Below, one piece after another: positions 23,659 to 34,734 of a stretch of DNA of 49,158 bases. The notes beneath the pieces were generated by a model that made no database searches, had not been told where the DNA came from, and worked only from the letters and a program-made list of their open reading frames with translations. The stretch spans positions 1 through 49,158 of the forward strand of contig NZ_AZDU01000010.1 in assembly GCF_001434815.1 (NCBI RefSeq). Reading direction: 5' to 3'. The number at the start of each line of letters is the position of its first letter. Within the stretch, counting starts at the first letter, position 1. Made by a program: the position numbers and the translations under genes. The stretch comes from Lactobacillus equicursoris DSM 19284 = JCM 14600 = CIP 110162 (GTDB lineage: Bacteria; Bacillota; Bacilli; Lactobacillales; Lactobacillaceae).

Positions 23659-24576
23659 CTACTTCAAGTACCACATTTCTCCATTTGGCATCTGCATTAC
23701 ATCCCCGGGAAATATCTCAATTACATTTCCATTAAGATCCCGAACTATAGTCTCCTCCCAGTACTTGTAATCCACGTCTTCCCCTTCTTCAAACCATCTG
23801 TTAAAGAACAGTTTCTCTCCATCCCGTAAAAAGAAGGAATCATGATCCTCCATTGAAAGGCTGACCTTCTCCGGCCAAACAATATCCAATTCATTACCGC
23901 TCTGTCTCGAAAGCGTAAGTGGACTGATACGCAGCTGCAGATTATAACAATCCTTCACTGATGAAAGCGGAAGCTCCGTATGAATGCTTACCTGATGATC
24001 ACTGCTGTCGAATCTGACAATCCTGATCACTCCATTTGGAAAATCCACATCAAGCATATATATTCCGCCGTCAAAGAATATCGGTTTTTCGCTATAATGC
24101 CCCTCTGTCTTCGGAACTGGAAAGAAAACCTCTCCGTTCGGAAAATGGACAAGACAAAGCTTTCTTCCTTTTACCACATGTCCATCCTTAAACAGTTCTT
24201 CGGCCTCGTAAAGATCACCGTGTTCATAATCCATACCGTAATACCACTCACTTGTGGCTCCGGGAACAGGCTCTATATATTTAATTCCGTCGGTTTCTAT
24301 TGTCTTTGTCTTCATAATTAAACCCTGTCGCTCGCATCTTCCCAACAATGCATCCACCAATACAGCCATATGTCCATCAGCTCCAGAATCTGCGATCCAG
24401 CTACCTTCACTAAAATGATCTCTCCTGAAATGCCATACAATAACCGCAAGGATCTGTTTCTCAGTGAGTGTATCCAACCACTCCTTCGTAGGCTGAGCCA
24501 AATCCTGATTTATATCTTGGAATACGTATCTTGTCTTCTTCCAAGTGGCTTTGAAATCAGTAGCAATTATATCCAA
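23659..24576 (-). CDS. Unknown protein, element cargo
   Basis: 305 residues as read from a TTG at 24576; no clear ribosome site is present, so the start is uncertain. The N-terminal part has EKQILAVIVWHFRRDHFSEG and ADSGADGHMAVLVDALL, which recalls DUF6508-type proteins. The remainder is beta-rich (HFPNGEVFFPVP, MLDVDFPNGVIRIVRFDSSD) and ends in MQMPNGEMWYLK. No catalytic motif is evident. It lies 43 bp upstream of the acetyltransferase, in the same direction, and they are probably co-transcribed. Confidence 0.65.
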   Translation of the reverse strand: MDIIATDFKATWKKTRYVFQDINQDLAQPTKEWLDTLTEKQILAVIVWHFRRDHFSEGSWIADSGADGHMAVLVDALLGRCERQGLIMKTKTIETDGIKYIEPVPGATSEWYYGMDYEHGDLYEAEELFKDGHVVKGRKLCLVHFPNGEVFFPVPKTEGHYSEKPIFFDGGIYMLDVDFPNGVIRIVRFDSSDHQVSIHTELPLSSVKDCYNLQLRISPLTLSRQSGNELDIVWPEKVSLSMEDHDSFFLRDGEKLFFNRWFEEGEDVDYKYWEETIVRDLNGNVIEIFPGDVMQMPNGEMWYLK

Positions 24577-24633
24577 TTCTCATTAGCATAATTTCGTTAC
24601 TTAGTATATCATGTTTGAAACTCTTGAAAAAAC

Positions 24634-24662
24634 AGAAAAACCGTCCCGATAGTTCGAGACGG
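24634..24662 (-). terminator. Terminator after the serine recombinase remnant
   Basis: On the minus strand CCGTCTCG pairs with CGGGACGG (one G-U pair) and TTTTTCTGTTTTTTC follows. It starts 16 bp past the stop at 24679. Confidence 0.8.
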
Positions 24663-24678
24663 CAAAATACTGTCAATA

Positions 24679-25062
24679 TTAAATTGTGATGTCTTCATGT
24701 GCACCGCTTATCACCGTGATGGTGAGCTTATCGGGAAAGATCTTGATCTCCTTGATAAAGTTTCGGACCAGTTTTTCATCATAAGCGAGCACCTTATCCT
24801 TTAACTTCTCGATGGATTCGCGGAGGTTATTGATTCGTTCTTTGTTCCGTTTCTCTGCTGTCTGCACAGCTTCGATCTCTGTCTTTCTGCATCTTAGCTC
24901 CTGCACCCTTTCAGCAAGCTCTGTGACATCCCAATGAGCTTTCACTCCGGCAAGAATATCCTTCTGCAGGTCAGCGATCTCTTGGTTGATATCCTCTAAT
25001 TCAGTAGCCGGATTTTCTCCGATCAGATTCATCACTTCATTGCTGATAGCCTCGTACTTCAA
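24679..25062 (-). pseudogene. C-terminal remnant of a large serine recombinase
   Basis: 127 codons remain. A coiled coil (LEDINQEIADLQKDI to KERINNLRESIEKLKDKVLA) is followed by DEKLVRNFIKEIKIFPDKLT and ITVISGAH, the usual end of large serine integrases of mobile elements in gut Firmicutes. The N-terminal catalytic serine domain and the zinc-ribbon domain are missing, so it cannot recombine. Its position beside the rlmCD junction is where the integrase gene of such an element belongs. Confidence 0.8.
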
Positions 25063-25259
25063 AGAGGATTAACACGATGGGAGGCGGTGCAGATGATGAT
25101 TCTGCATCGTCTTTTTTCTATTCCTGCTCAAATAGCCTTCCCACAGTCACGCCAGACCAACTTTCACATTTTTTCTATAAAAAGCGCGGCACCCGCCTCT
25201 CTTCTCAGAAAGACGGATGTCGCAGAAATGGCTTAAACACGGGCTTTTTCGGCCCTCTT

Positions 25260-26609
25260 TTAATTTGTTCTTTTTAGCACGGTCACGCATTCAATATGCG
25301 GCGTCTGCGGGAACATGTCAACCGGGGAAACCAGGCTGTTCGTATAGCCCTGGTCCATAAAAAGCTGGATGTCCCGGACCAAGGTTGCCGGGTTGCAGGA
25401 AATGTAGACCACCTTTTCTGGGCCAGTCTTAACGGCGGCGTCAATAAATTCTGGCGTCAGGCCCTTACGCGGTGGGTCCACAAAGATCACGTCGGTCTTC
25501 AGGCCCTCGTCAGCCCACTTGGGCATCAGTTCTTCAGCCTTGCCGGCATAGTACTTAGCATTGTGGATCTGGTTCAGGCGGGCGTTGTTTTTAGCGTCCT
25601 TGACCGCGGCCTTGACCACTTCTACGCCGCGGACTTCTCTAACGTACTTGGCAGCTGACAAACCAATGGTCCCGATCCCGGAATAAGCATCCACGATCAT
25701 GTCGCTTGGCTTGAGGTCAGCTTGGTCAATGGCCAATTTATAGAGGCGCGGGGTTTGAGATGAGTTGATTTGGAAAAAGGATTGCGGGGAAATTTCGAAA
25801 GTTAAATCGCCAATTTTATCGTCGATGTACTTCTTCCCCCACAGGTGGTAGTCGTGCTTGCCCAAAATGACGTTGGTCTTTTGCGGGTTGTGATTGAGGA
25901 AGATGGACTTGACGCCATCAATCTCACTAATGGCGTCAGTTACCTCTTTCAGCCCCTTGAAGTCCTTGTGCAGGCAAATGAGGACCACCATCAAGTCACC
26001 CGTGGCAACGCCCCGGCGCACTTCTAGGTAGCGGACTTCGCCGGCGTGCTTTTCTTCATCGTAAGCCGGCACGTGGTATTCGCGCAAGATGTCGCGAACC
26101 GCCACTAATACCCGGTCGATTTCGGGGTCATTGGTGAAAAAGTCTTCCAGCGGCACCAGGTCGTGAGAGTGCCGTCTGAAAAAGCCGATCTCCAGCTGCC
26201 CCTTAACCGTTCTAACCGGCACTTGGGCCTTGTTCCGGTAGCCGGTCTTCAGCGGACTTTCCAAAGTATCTGCCACTTCAATGTCGTCCAGGTGAGCTTT
26301 TTTCAAAAGTTCCACTACCTGCCGCTTCTTAAATGCCAGCTGCTTGTCGTAAGTGAGGTGGGCCAGACTGGCAAGTCCGCCTTGGACTGACTGGCGCAGA
26401 GGCACCTTGACCCGGTCTGGGCTTTCTTTAACGATCTCTTCGATCTTGGCAAAGGCAAAATTTTTCTTAGCCTTCAAGATCTTGGCCTTGACGATTTCGC
26501 CTGGCAGGGCGTTGGTCACAAAGACGGTTTCACCGTCCACGTGCCCCACCCCCATGGCTTCATAGGACAAGTCCGTAATTTCAACTTCAACGATTTGATT
26601 CTTTTGCAT
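25260..26609 (-). CDS. rlmCD: 23S rRNA (uracil-5-)-methyltransferase, RlmCD/RumA family
   Basis: 449 residues. An N-terminal TRAM domain (1-60) is followed by the methyltransferase fold: DAYSGIGTIGLSAA (AdoMet binding), FVDPPRKGL, and YISCNPATLVRDI with the catalytic Cys. Where many family members hold a four-Cys iron-sulfur cluster, this protein reads RQSVQGGLASLAHL without cysteines, so the cluster is lost. The last residues KRTN come from the inserted element, which replaced the original TKE end. The gene starts 6 bp after the upstream TMEM175 gene and belongs to the pcrA-to-rlmCD cluster. Confidence 0.95.
   Translation of the reverse strand: MQKNQIVEVEITDLSYEAMGVGHVDGETVFVTNALPGEIVKAKILKAKKNFAFAKIEEIVKESPDRVKVPLRQSVQGGLASLAHLTYDKQLAFKKRQVVELLKKAHLDDIEVADTLESPLKTGYRNKAQVPVRTVKGQLEIGFFRRHSHDLVPLEDFFTNDPEIDRVLVAVRDILREYHVPAYDEEKHAGEVRYLEVRRGVATGDLMVVLICLHKDFKGLKEVTDAISEIDGVKSIFLNHNPQKTNVILGKHDYHLWGKKYIDDKIGDLTFEISPQSFFQINSSQTPRLYKLAIDQADLKPSDMIVDAYSGIGTIGLSAAKYVREVRGVEVVKAAVKDAKNNARLNQIHNAKYYAGKAEELMPKWADEGLKTDVIFVDPPRKGLTPEFIDAAVKTGPEKVVYISCNPATLVRDIQLFMDQGYTNSLVSPVDMFPQTPHIECVTVLKRTN
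25276..25294 (-). repeat. Attachment-site core inside rlmCD
   Basis: Same 19 bp as 22890-22908; on the minus strand it encodes the conserved ECVTVL of the methyltransferase C-terminus, which explains why insertion leaves the enzyme almost unchanged. Confidence 0.75.
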
Positions 26610-26615
26610 GTTCTT

Positions 26616-27326
26616 TTATTTACTCTTTCTAGTGTCTCTTCTGCGTTCTGGAAACATAAAGTTAATGATCGGAAAAGCCAGGTATAAGACCATCCCCACC
26701 CGGGGACTGAAGAAGGAAATCCCGATAAAGACCAGGTTCAAGGCAAACAGCCAGATTAGCCGCGTCCAAGCGTATCGGCCAATCAAAATCCGGTAAATCT
26801 GCAGGTGCCGAATGGCCCGTCTAATGCCGGACAGCTCAGTCAAGAGCTCGAAGGATTGGACTAAAAAGTAGACAATCCCAAAGTTAACTACCGACATCAC
26901 TGACAAGTCAGCCATCAGCCACTTAGTCATCACTGGCATCAAGGACAGGCTGGCTAAAAAGCAGAAATCGGCAATCATGGTTAGCTTACTAGCCTTACTG
27001 ATAAAAAAGCTGAAGGTCTTATGGATTTGAAACCAAAAGTTGGCCACCACAAAAAAGGACAGCAGGTAAATGAAAATCTGCTTGGCAAAATCGGGATAGT
27101 CCGCGCTTTTCACTGGGGCTGCGATCTCCAGCACGATGATGGTAATAATAATGGCAATCACCCCATCGTTAAAGGTGTTCAGGTGCTCAGCCAACTTGCT
27201 GTCGCGCTCTTTTAAGGCTTTTTCCCGGTAGTCAACCATCTTTTGCCAGTCAGCCCGTTGCTCTGGCGTTAATTGATCTAGCATATCTTGCCGCTCTAAG
27301 GCCCTTTGACTAATTCTGTTCTTCAT
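26616..27326 (-). CDS. TMEM175-family potassium channel (DUF1211)
   Basis: 236 residues from ATG 27326; a longer frame to 27380 would start inside the dagK terminator. A charged N-terminal region precedes HLNTFNDGVIAIIITIIVLE, the RxxxFxDGV-like first helix that lines the pore in this family. Further membrane helices follow (about IFIYLLSFFVVANFWFQI, FCFLASLSLMPV, VNFGIVYFLV, LIWLFALNLVFIGI, GMVLYLAFPI). TMEM175-type proteins conduct K+. It sits between dagK and rlmCD; the 6-bp spacing suggests co-transcription with rlmCD. Confidence 0.88.
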   Translation of the reverse strand: MKNRISQRALERQDMLDQLTPEQRADWQKMVDYREKALKERDSKLAEHLNTFNDGVIAIIITIIVLEIAAPVKSADYPDFAKQIFIYLLSFFVVANFWFQIHKTFSFFISKASKLTMIADFCFLASLSLMPVMTKWLMADLSVMSVVNFGIVYFLVQSFELLTELSGIRRAIRHLQIYRILIGRYAWTRLIWLFALNLVFIGISFFSPRVGMVLYLAFPIINFMFPERRRDTRKSK

Positions 27327-27355
27327 TCCCGTCTTTTCACTTTCTCTTTTTCCAT

Positions 27356-27386
27356 AAAAATAGAGTTTGACCAAAGTCAAACTCTA
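27356..27386 (-). terminator. Terminator after dagK
   Basis: TAGAGTTTGAC (27361-27371) pairs perfectly with GTCAAACTCTA (27376-27386); the minus strand continues TTTTTATGG. It ends the gatCAB-dagK transcript at least in part. Confidence 0.88.
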
Positions 27387-27397
27387 TTATAACAGGT

Positions 27398-28324
27398 CTA
27401 GCCGATGTAGAACTCGATCCGTTGCTTTAAGTTTTCAAAAGTTACTGGGAACATGCCGCCTTCTTCCCCGTCTAAGTTGACGGACAGCTTGTCGCCGCGG
27501 TTGTCCCCGATCAGTTCAGCCTTCAGGCTAGTGGTCTTGGCGTAGATGATGTTCGGGTCATCCACGTGCTTGCCGTTTAAGGCCAAGGCCATGAGGCGCA
27601 GAAGGTTGCCTGGGTCGCTTGGCTTAACCACGATCAACTGGAAGAGGCCGTCAGACAGCTCAGCATCCGGCATGATCTTTTCAAAGCCGCCGATGGAGTT
27701 GGTCATCCCCAACAAGAGCAAGGACAACTTGCCTTCGTAAACGCCACTGTCAAAAGTCAGCCGCATTTCGTTTTCCGTCAGGTGCGGCAGCATTTCCGCC
27801 CCCTTGATCAGGTAGGCCGCATAGCCAAGAGCCGACTTAACGTCAGAAGACACCCCATAGGTCAGTTCTGCCAGTGAACCGGCCGCAGCAATGTTGACAA
27901 AGTACTTGTGCTGGCCATCGCCAAAGTCGGCCCGGCCCACGTCCATCTTTTGCACCTTGTTCTTCAAGATTACCCGAGCAGCGGCCCCAATGTCATCGCG
28001 CGGAATCTTCAAAGCCCGGGCGAAGTCGTTGGTAGTGCCAGCCGGAATGATGGCCATTCTTGGTCTTTGCTCTTCTGGCAAAAAGGCAATCCCGCTGACT
28101 ACTTCGTTGATGGTTCCGTCGCCGCCAGCTGCGACAACGAGGCTAAAGCCTTCCTTAGATACCCGGGTGGCTTCATTTTGGGCGCTCAAAGGCTCTGGCG
28201 TGGTTCTAAAGGCACTAGCTTCATAGCCGGCCTGCTCTAAGACATCTAAAATATCAGCAACATTCTTGGGCATTTGTTCATGTCCAGAGACTGGGTTGTA
28301 AATTAAACGCGCGCGCTTTGTCAT
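27398..28324 (-). CDS. dagK: Diacylglycerol kinase (DagK/DgkB type)
   Basis: 308 residues. The N-terminal kinase domain opens with RARLIYNPVSG and carries GGDGT (67-71) and PAGTTNDFARAL, the ATP- and lipid-binding motifs; the C-terminal beta-sandwich ends in the family pattern with VNLDGE. It phosphorylates diacylglycerol left over from lipoteichoic acid synthesis to phosphatidic acid at the membrane. AAGGTG lies upstream of the ATG. It follows gatB by 34 bp in the conserved order seen in lactobacilli. Confidence 0.95.
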   Translation of the reverse strand: MTKRARLIYNPVSGHEQMPKNVADILDVLEQAGYEASAFRTTPEPLSAQNEATRVSKEGFSLVVAAGGDGTINEVVSGIAFLPEEQRPRMAIIPAGTTNDFARALKIPRDDIGAAARVILKNKVQKMDVGRADFGDGQHKYFVNIAAAGSLAELTYGVSSDVKSALGYAAYLIKGAEMLPHLTENEMRLTFDSGVYEGKLSLLLLGMTNSIGGFEKIMPDAELSDGLFQLIVVKPSDPGNLLRLMALALNGKHVDDPNIIYAKTTSLKAELIGDNRGDKLSVNLDGEEGGMFPVTFENLKQRIEFYIG

Positions 28325-28358
28325 TTCGCTACACCTTTTTCTTTTTAAAATTTTCGGC

Positions 28359-29789
28359 TTAACGGGCGTTCAAGTCAGCCAGCAAGAGCTTGTTGATCAC
28401 CTTTGGGTTGGCCTTGCCGCGGGTTTGCTTCATGATTTGGCCAACCAAGAAGCCGATTGCCCGGTCCTTACCGTTCTTAAAGTCTTCAACTGATTGAGGG
28501 TTGTTGTCAACAACTTCCTTAACCATTGGAGTCAGAACGCTTTCGTCTGACAGCTGAGCCATGCCGTTTTCTTCAACGTACTTCTTAGGGTCAGTGCCGT
28601 TGGCAACAGTTTCAGCGAAGACCTTCTTAGCGATCTTGGATGAAATGGTGCCGTCTGAGATCAGCTTGATCATGGCTGCCAGGTTTTCTGGAGTCAGGGC
28701 AATGTCTTTCAGTTCAGCATGGTTTTCGTTCAAGTAGCCGTTAACTTGGGTGTTCATCCAGTTAGCTGCTTGCTTTGGATCAGCACCAGCAGCAACAGCC
28801 TTGTCGAAGAAGTCTGAGCTTTCCTTGCTTTGGAGCAGGACGTTAGCGTCGTATGGCTTCAAGCCATATTCGTTCACGTAGATGTCCCGGCGTTCGTCAG
28901 CCGTCTTTGGCAAGTTGGCTGCGATTTCGTCAACCCATTCCTTCTTGATGTGGTATGGAGCCAGGTCTGGTTCTGGGAAGTAGCGGTAGTCAGCGTCGCC
29001 TTCCTTGACACGTTCCAAGACAGTCTTGCCAGTGTTGGTGTCAAAACGGCGGGTTGAGATTTGTACCCGTCCACCAGACAAGAGGATTTGTTCTTGGCGC
29101 TTTTGTTCATAAGCCAGAGACAGGCGAACGTGTTCAAAGGAGTTCAGGTTCTTCATTTCGACCTTGGTACCGAATTCCTTTTGCCCGGCTGGACGGATGG
29201 AAATGTTGGTGTCAATTCTCATTGACCCTTCTTCCATCTTAACGTCAGAAGCCCCAGTAAATTGCACGATTTCCCGCAATTTTTCCAGGTAGGCAACAGC
29301 TTCGTCTGGGTCAGTCATTTCTGGTTCAGAAACAACTTCCAAAAGTGGAACCCCTTGACGGTTGTAGTCGACGTAGGAGAAGCCGTTAGTCCCGTGAGTG
29401 TTCTTACCGGCGTCTTCTTCGATGTGCATTTCGTGGATGTGGATCTTCTTCTTTTGCCCGTGAACTTCAACTTCCACATAGCCGTTTTCAGCCAATGGCT
29501 TGAAGAATTGGGTGATTTGGTAAGCCTTTGGATTGTCTGGGTAGAAGTAGTTCTTCCGGTCAAAGTGGGTTACCGGGTTAACGTGGGAGTGGGTAGCCAG
29601 GGCCACCATCAAACCAAGACGGTAAACTTCCTTGTTGACCATTGGCAGGGTACCTGGGTAACCCCAGTCAATAACGTTGGTTTCCGTGTTTGGCTTTGCC
29701 CCGTAAGTTACTGGTGAAGGTGAAAAGATCTTACTCTTGGTCTTCAACTCAAAGTGGACTTCTAGACCGATCGTTGACTTAAAATTCAT
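28359..29789 (-). CDS. gatB: Asp-tRNA(Asn)/Glu-tRNA(Gln) amidotransferase subunit B
   Basis: 476 residues starting MNFKSTIGLEVHFEL, the GatB signature, with the kinase-like cradle (DRKNYFYPDNPKAYQITQF, RQGVPLLEVVSEPEM) and a C-terminal tail domain (AIGFLVGQIMKQTRGKANPK). GatB binds the mischarged tRNA and activates the carboxylate with ATP, using ammonia from GatA. The start is 5 bp past gatA. Confidence 0.98.
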   Translation of the reverse strand: MNFKSTIGLEVHFELKTKSKIFSPSPVTYGAKPNTETNVIDWGYPGTLPMVNKEVYRLGLMVALATHSHVNPVTHFDRKNYFYPDNPKAYQITQFFKPLAENGYVEVEVHGQKKKIHIHEMHIEEDAGKNTHGTNGFSYVDYNRQGVPLLEVVSEPEMTDPDEAVAYLEKLREIVQFTGASDVKMEEGSMRIDTNISIRPAGQKEFGTKVEMKNLNSFEHVRLSLAYEQKRQEQILLSGGRVQISTRRFDTNTGKTVLERVKEGDADYRYFPEPDLAPYHIKKEWVDEIAANLPKTADERRDIYVNEYGLKPYDANVLLQSKESSDFFDKAVAAGADPKQAANWMNTQVNGYLNENHAELKDIALTPENLAAMIKLISDGTISSKIAKKVFAETVANGTDPKKYVEENGMAQLSDESVLTPMVKEVVDNNPQSVEDFKNGKDRAIGFLVGQIMKQTRGKANPKVINKLLLADLNAR

Positions 29790-29794
29790 TTAGC

Positions 29795-31240
29795 TTAATC
29801 CTCCAATCCAGCTGGTTTTTGTTCATAGAACTTGTTGCTGCGTTCGATAAAGTCGGCTACTTGGAAGACGTGGCCTTCATCGAAGCGATTACCCATAATT
29901 TGGAAGCCGACTGGCATGCCAGTGGTTTCGCTCAAACCTGCTGGAACGCTGGCTGCTGGAATCCCAGCCATGTTGGCAGAAATGGTCAAAATGTCGTTGT
30001 TGTACATCTTGATTGGGTCAGAAATTTCTGAGTTCAGGTCAAAAGCAGTTTCGGTTGAAACTGGCCCAACGATTACGTCGTTGTCTTCAAAGACCTTGGC
30101 AAAGTCTTGGCAGATCAAGGTTCTAACCTTAGCAGCTTGCAAGAAGAACTTGTCGTAAGCACCAGCTGACAAGGCAAAGGAACCCAGCATGATTCTACGC
30201 TTAACTTCGTCGCCAAAGCCTTCTGACCGGCTCTTTACGAAGACTTCTTCCAAGTTCTTGGCATCTTCAGCGCGGAAACCGTAACGGATACCGTCGTAAC
30301 GTTCCAAGTTGGCAGAAGCTTCACTAGAAGCGATGATGTAGTAAGTTGGCACCACGTACTTGGTGTGTGGCAAAGAGACTTCGTTGATAATCGCACCGTT
30401 TTCCTTCAAGAGGTCGATTTTGGCTTGAACAGCCTTCTTAACGCCTGCTTCAACGGCATCGCTCATGTATTCCTTAGGAACGGCTACGCGCAAGCCCTTT
30501 ACGTCCTTGCCCAAGAAGGCAGTGTAGTCAGGAACTTCCTTTTCAGAAACAGTTGCATCGCGGTCGTCAGCACCGGCAATCACGTTCAAGACTTCGGCTG
30601 AGTCCTTAACGCGCTTGGACATTACGCCGATTTGGTCCAAAGACGAAGCAAAGGCGATCAGGCCCCAACGTGATACCCGGCCGTAAGTTGGCTTGATCCC
30701 GAAGATCCCGTTAAATGAAGCTGGTTGACGGATGGAGCCACCAGTGTCTGAACCTAAAGCAGCCACCACTTCACCACTGGCAACAGCAGCTGCTGAACCA
30801 CCGGAAGAACCGCCAGGAACCTTGTTCAAGTTCCAAGGGTTCTTGGTGTCACCGAAGTATGAGGTTTCAGTTGAGGAACCCATGGCGAATTCGTCCATGT
30901 TGGTCTTGCCGATGATGGTTGCTTGAGCAGCCTTCAATTTAGCGACAACCGTTGATTCGTAAACTGGTTCAAAGTTGTAAAGAATGTGGCTGGCAGCCGT
31001 GGTCTTCAAGCCTTCAGTGATGATGTTGTCCTTGATGGCGATTGGCACGCCGGCCAACTTGTTGTCAAAGTTCAGGTCTTCTGCCACCTTGGCATCTTCA
31101 TCAACGGTAATAAAGGCGTTGATCTTTTCGTCAGTCTTCTTGATGTTTTCAGCAGTATCCTTGGCAAGCTGCTTGGCGTCCAGTTCGCCCTTCTTCAGCT
31201 TGTCGTTTAATGAATCAATCGTTTCGTTTAAGTAGTTCAT
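29795..31240 (-). CDS. gatA: Asp-tRNA(Asn)/Glu-tRNA(Gln) amidotransferase subunit A
   Basis: 481 residues of the amidase-signature family with the full triad K70 (IAIKDN), S145 (GGSSGGS) and S169 (TGGSIR). It releases ammonia from glutamine for transamidation of Glu-tRNA(Gln). The start codon overlaps the gatC stop in TAATG, so translation is coupled. Confidence 0.98.
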   Translation of the reverse strand: MNYLNETIDSLNDKLKKGELDAKQLAKDTAENIKKTDEKINAFITVDEDAKVAEDLNFDNKLAGVPIAIKDNIITEGLKTTAASHILYNFEPVYESTVVAKLKAAQATIIGKTNMDEFAMGSSTETSYFGDTKNPWNLNKVPGGSSGGSAAAVASGEVVAALGSDTGGSIRQPASFNGIFGIKPTYGRVSRWGLIAFASSLDQIGVMSKRVKDSAEVLNVIAGADDRDATVSEKEVPDYTAFLGKDVKGLRVAVPKEYMSDAVEAGVKKAVQAKIDLLKENGAIINEVSLPHTKYVVPTYYIIASSEASANLERYDGIRYGFRAEDAKNLEEVFVKSRSEGFGDEVKRRIMLGSFALSAGAYDKFFLQAAKVRTLICQDFAKVFEDNDVIVGPVSTETAFDLNSEISDPIKMYNNDILTISANMAGIPAASVPAGLSETTGMPVGFQIMGNRFDEGHVFQVADFIERSNKFYEQKPAGLED

Positions 31241-31545
31241 TATTGGTCGTCATCCTTATCGATAATTACAGGTACCTTAACAAAGCCGTTGCTCTTGTCT
31301 GGTACATTCTTCATCATTTCGTCGCGAGTTTGCCACTTTTCAGGAACATCGTCTCTGAAGACAGTGTCGCGGTCAACTACTTGAACGGTTTCTTCAACGC
31401 CGTCAGTATTAACGGCTTGCAATTCTTCTGCCATTTCCAAGATCTTGCCCATTTGTGGGGTGAACTTGGTCAATTCTTCGTCGCTAAATTCAAGCTTTGC
31501 CAATTTCGCAACGTGCTTGATGGTATCGTTTGTTACCTTTTCCAC
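31240..31545 (-). CDS. gatC: Asp-tRNA(Asn)/Glu-tRNA(Gln) amidotransferase subunit C
   Basis: 101 residues, the usual length: [20 protein letters not shown] is the GatC opening, and [10 protein letters not shown] the central belt that wraps around GatA. AGGAGG lies 7 nt upstream of the ATG. It stabilises the GatAB complex and begins the gat genes downstream of camS. Confidence 0.97.
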   Translation of the reverse strand: MEKVTNDTIKHVAKLAKLEFSDEELTKFTPQMGKILEMAEELQAVNTDGVEETVQVVDRDTVFRDDVPEKWQTRDEMMKNVPDKSNGFVKVPVIIDKDDDQ

Positions 31546-31556
31546 TTAATTACCTC

Positions 31557-32702
31557 CTAATTGCCGCCATAGATGTGAATGTTGTAAGACCCGGTTGCCG
31601 TACTCTTAGAAATTACCGCCTGCGGGTCGTTGACCGAGGAAATCGTAATTTCGACAGGCGAGCTGGTGCCTAGGTACTTCTTAGCCCGATTCTTGACCGT
31701 TTGGGCAAAGCTTTGCACTTCCAGGTAGTTGTAGAACTGGGTCGTGATCGCAATGCTTTCGTAAGCCAACTTGCCGTCGTAGTAGCGCAAGGTTGCCGTT
31801 ACGCCGGAAACGTTCGGGAAGTAGTTTTCAATGTCGTCCTTGAAGCTGGTGAACTTGGATTGGTCACTGGCACTGACCGGAGTAGCATTGTCAACCGTTG
31901 GCAAGACCTGGGTCTTTTCATTCACAGAATTCCATTTAGTTATTTTACTACTATTTGCGGCCGCTGTCCCATATGAGAAGTAAGTTCCCCCAACAATTGA
32001 GTCTGAATCGGTCTTAGAGAAAAGGCCAACCATGATCTGGACGTTCTTGTACTTCTTCTTGGCCTTCAAGCGGCTGATGATGGTGTTAGCCGTCTTTTGC
32101 CCAAAAGAGCGCCGGGTGGCCAGGGGAATCTTGGTGCTGTATTCCGTACCGCCGCTAGTCTTGGTGTAGTAGTCAACCGAGTTCAGACCAAGAGAGAGGC
32201 TGATGCCGGCCAGCTTGTAGCTGGATCCGCTCTTGACGTAAAAGTCTTCTTCCATGATCTGCTGCAAGATGATCGGGTTCCGAGTGGTTGCGCCGGTCTT
32301 GCCGTTATTCTTTAAGTTCAGGCCTTCCTTGTTGGACTTAGAGTAGCGGCCCAGCCAGTTGGTGACGGTCGTTTCATCCAATTGCTGCCCTTCTTGGATA
32401 ACGTAGGACTTGGTTGAGTAGACCTTCTTGGACAGGCGGATCAACCCCCGCTCCATGGCCGACTCGTCCACGCTGTTGTCGTAGTTGGTGGCTTCTAGAC
32501 CAGAAATTTCGCTTGTTTGGTAGACGCCTTTTTTCAAAAGGACTGAGTAGTCGCCATCAGAAGTTGAAGTCGTTTGGTACTTCTTGGTGCTAGTCGAAGT
32601 CGTCGTTGAATTGCTGGCTAAGTCAGAATTCTTCAAATTGCCGCAGGCCGCCAAAAAGACGCTGCAGCTCAATAATGCCATTGCCTGGAAAAATTTCTTC
32701 AC
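31557..32702 (-). CDS. camS: CamS-family sex-pheromone-type lipoprotein
   Basis: 381 residues from GTG 32702; an ATG at 32726 just after the ligA stop gives 389 residues, but AGGA 9 nt before the GTG and the normal signal-peptide length favour GTG. The lipobox is LAAC (signal peptide KKFFQAMALLSCSVFLAAC), so it is anchored outside the membrane. After a Ser/Thr-rich linker comes the CamS domain (RNPIILQQIMEEDFYVKSG, IPLATRRSFGQKTANTIISR). In enterococci the precursor signal peptide is the source of the cAM373 pheromone; in lactobacilli the role is unknown. The position between ligA and gatC is conserved. Confidence 0.93.
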   Translation of the reverse strand: MKKFFQAMALLSCSVFLAACGNLKNSDLASNSTTTSTSTKKYQTTSTSDGDYSVLLKKGVYQTSEISGLEATNYDNSVDESAMERGLIRLSKKVYSTKSYVIQEGQQLDETTVTNWLGRYSKSNKEGLNLKNNGKTGATTRNPIILQQIMEEDFYVKSGSSYKLAGISLSLGLNSVDYYTKTSGGTEYSTKIPLATRRSFGQKTANTIISRLKAKKKYKNVQIMVGLFSKTDSDSIVGGTYFSYGTAAANSSKITKWNSVNEKTQVLPTVDNATPVSASDQSKFTSFKDDIENYFPNVSGVTATLRYYDGKLAYESIAITTQFYNYLEVQSFAQTVKNRAKKYLGTSSPVEITISSVNDPQAVISKSTATGSYNIHIYGGN

Positions 32703-32727
32703 TTTAATCAATCCTGCATCTTTCATT

Positions 32728-34734
<2,007 letters not shown>

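Larger units (their letters stand above)
22890..25294. mobile_element. Decayed integrative element in the 3' end of rlmCD
   Basis: The 19-bp sequence AGCACGGTCACGCATTCAA flanks the segment as a direct repeat (22890-22908 and 25276-25294). The right copy lies in the last codons of rlmCD; beyond the left copy the minus strand reads ECVTVLTKE and a stop, a natural C-terminus, which is presumably the displaced original 3' end. Between them are an acetyltransferase gene, an unknown gene and the C-terminal part of a serine recombinase. rumA/rlmD-type genes are known insertion sites for integrative elements. The conjugation module is absent. I see nothing coding in 25063-25259. Confidence 0.75.

Noticed and set aside
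24544-24600. Alternative upstream start for the gene at 23659
   Set aside because: The nearby ATG codons at 24580-24590 are in other frames, and a TGA closes the frame just upstream of the TTG.
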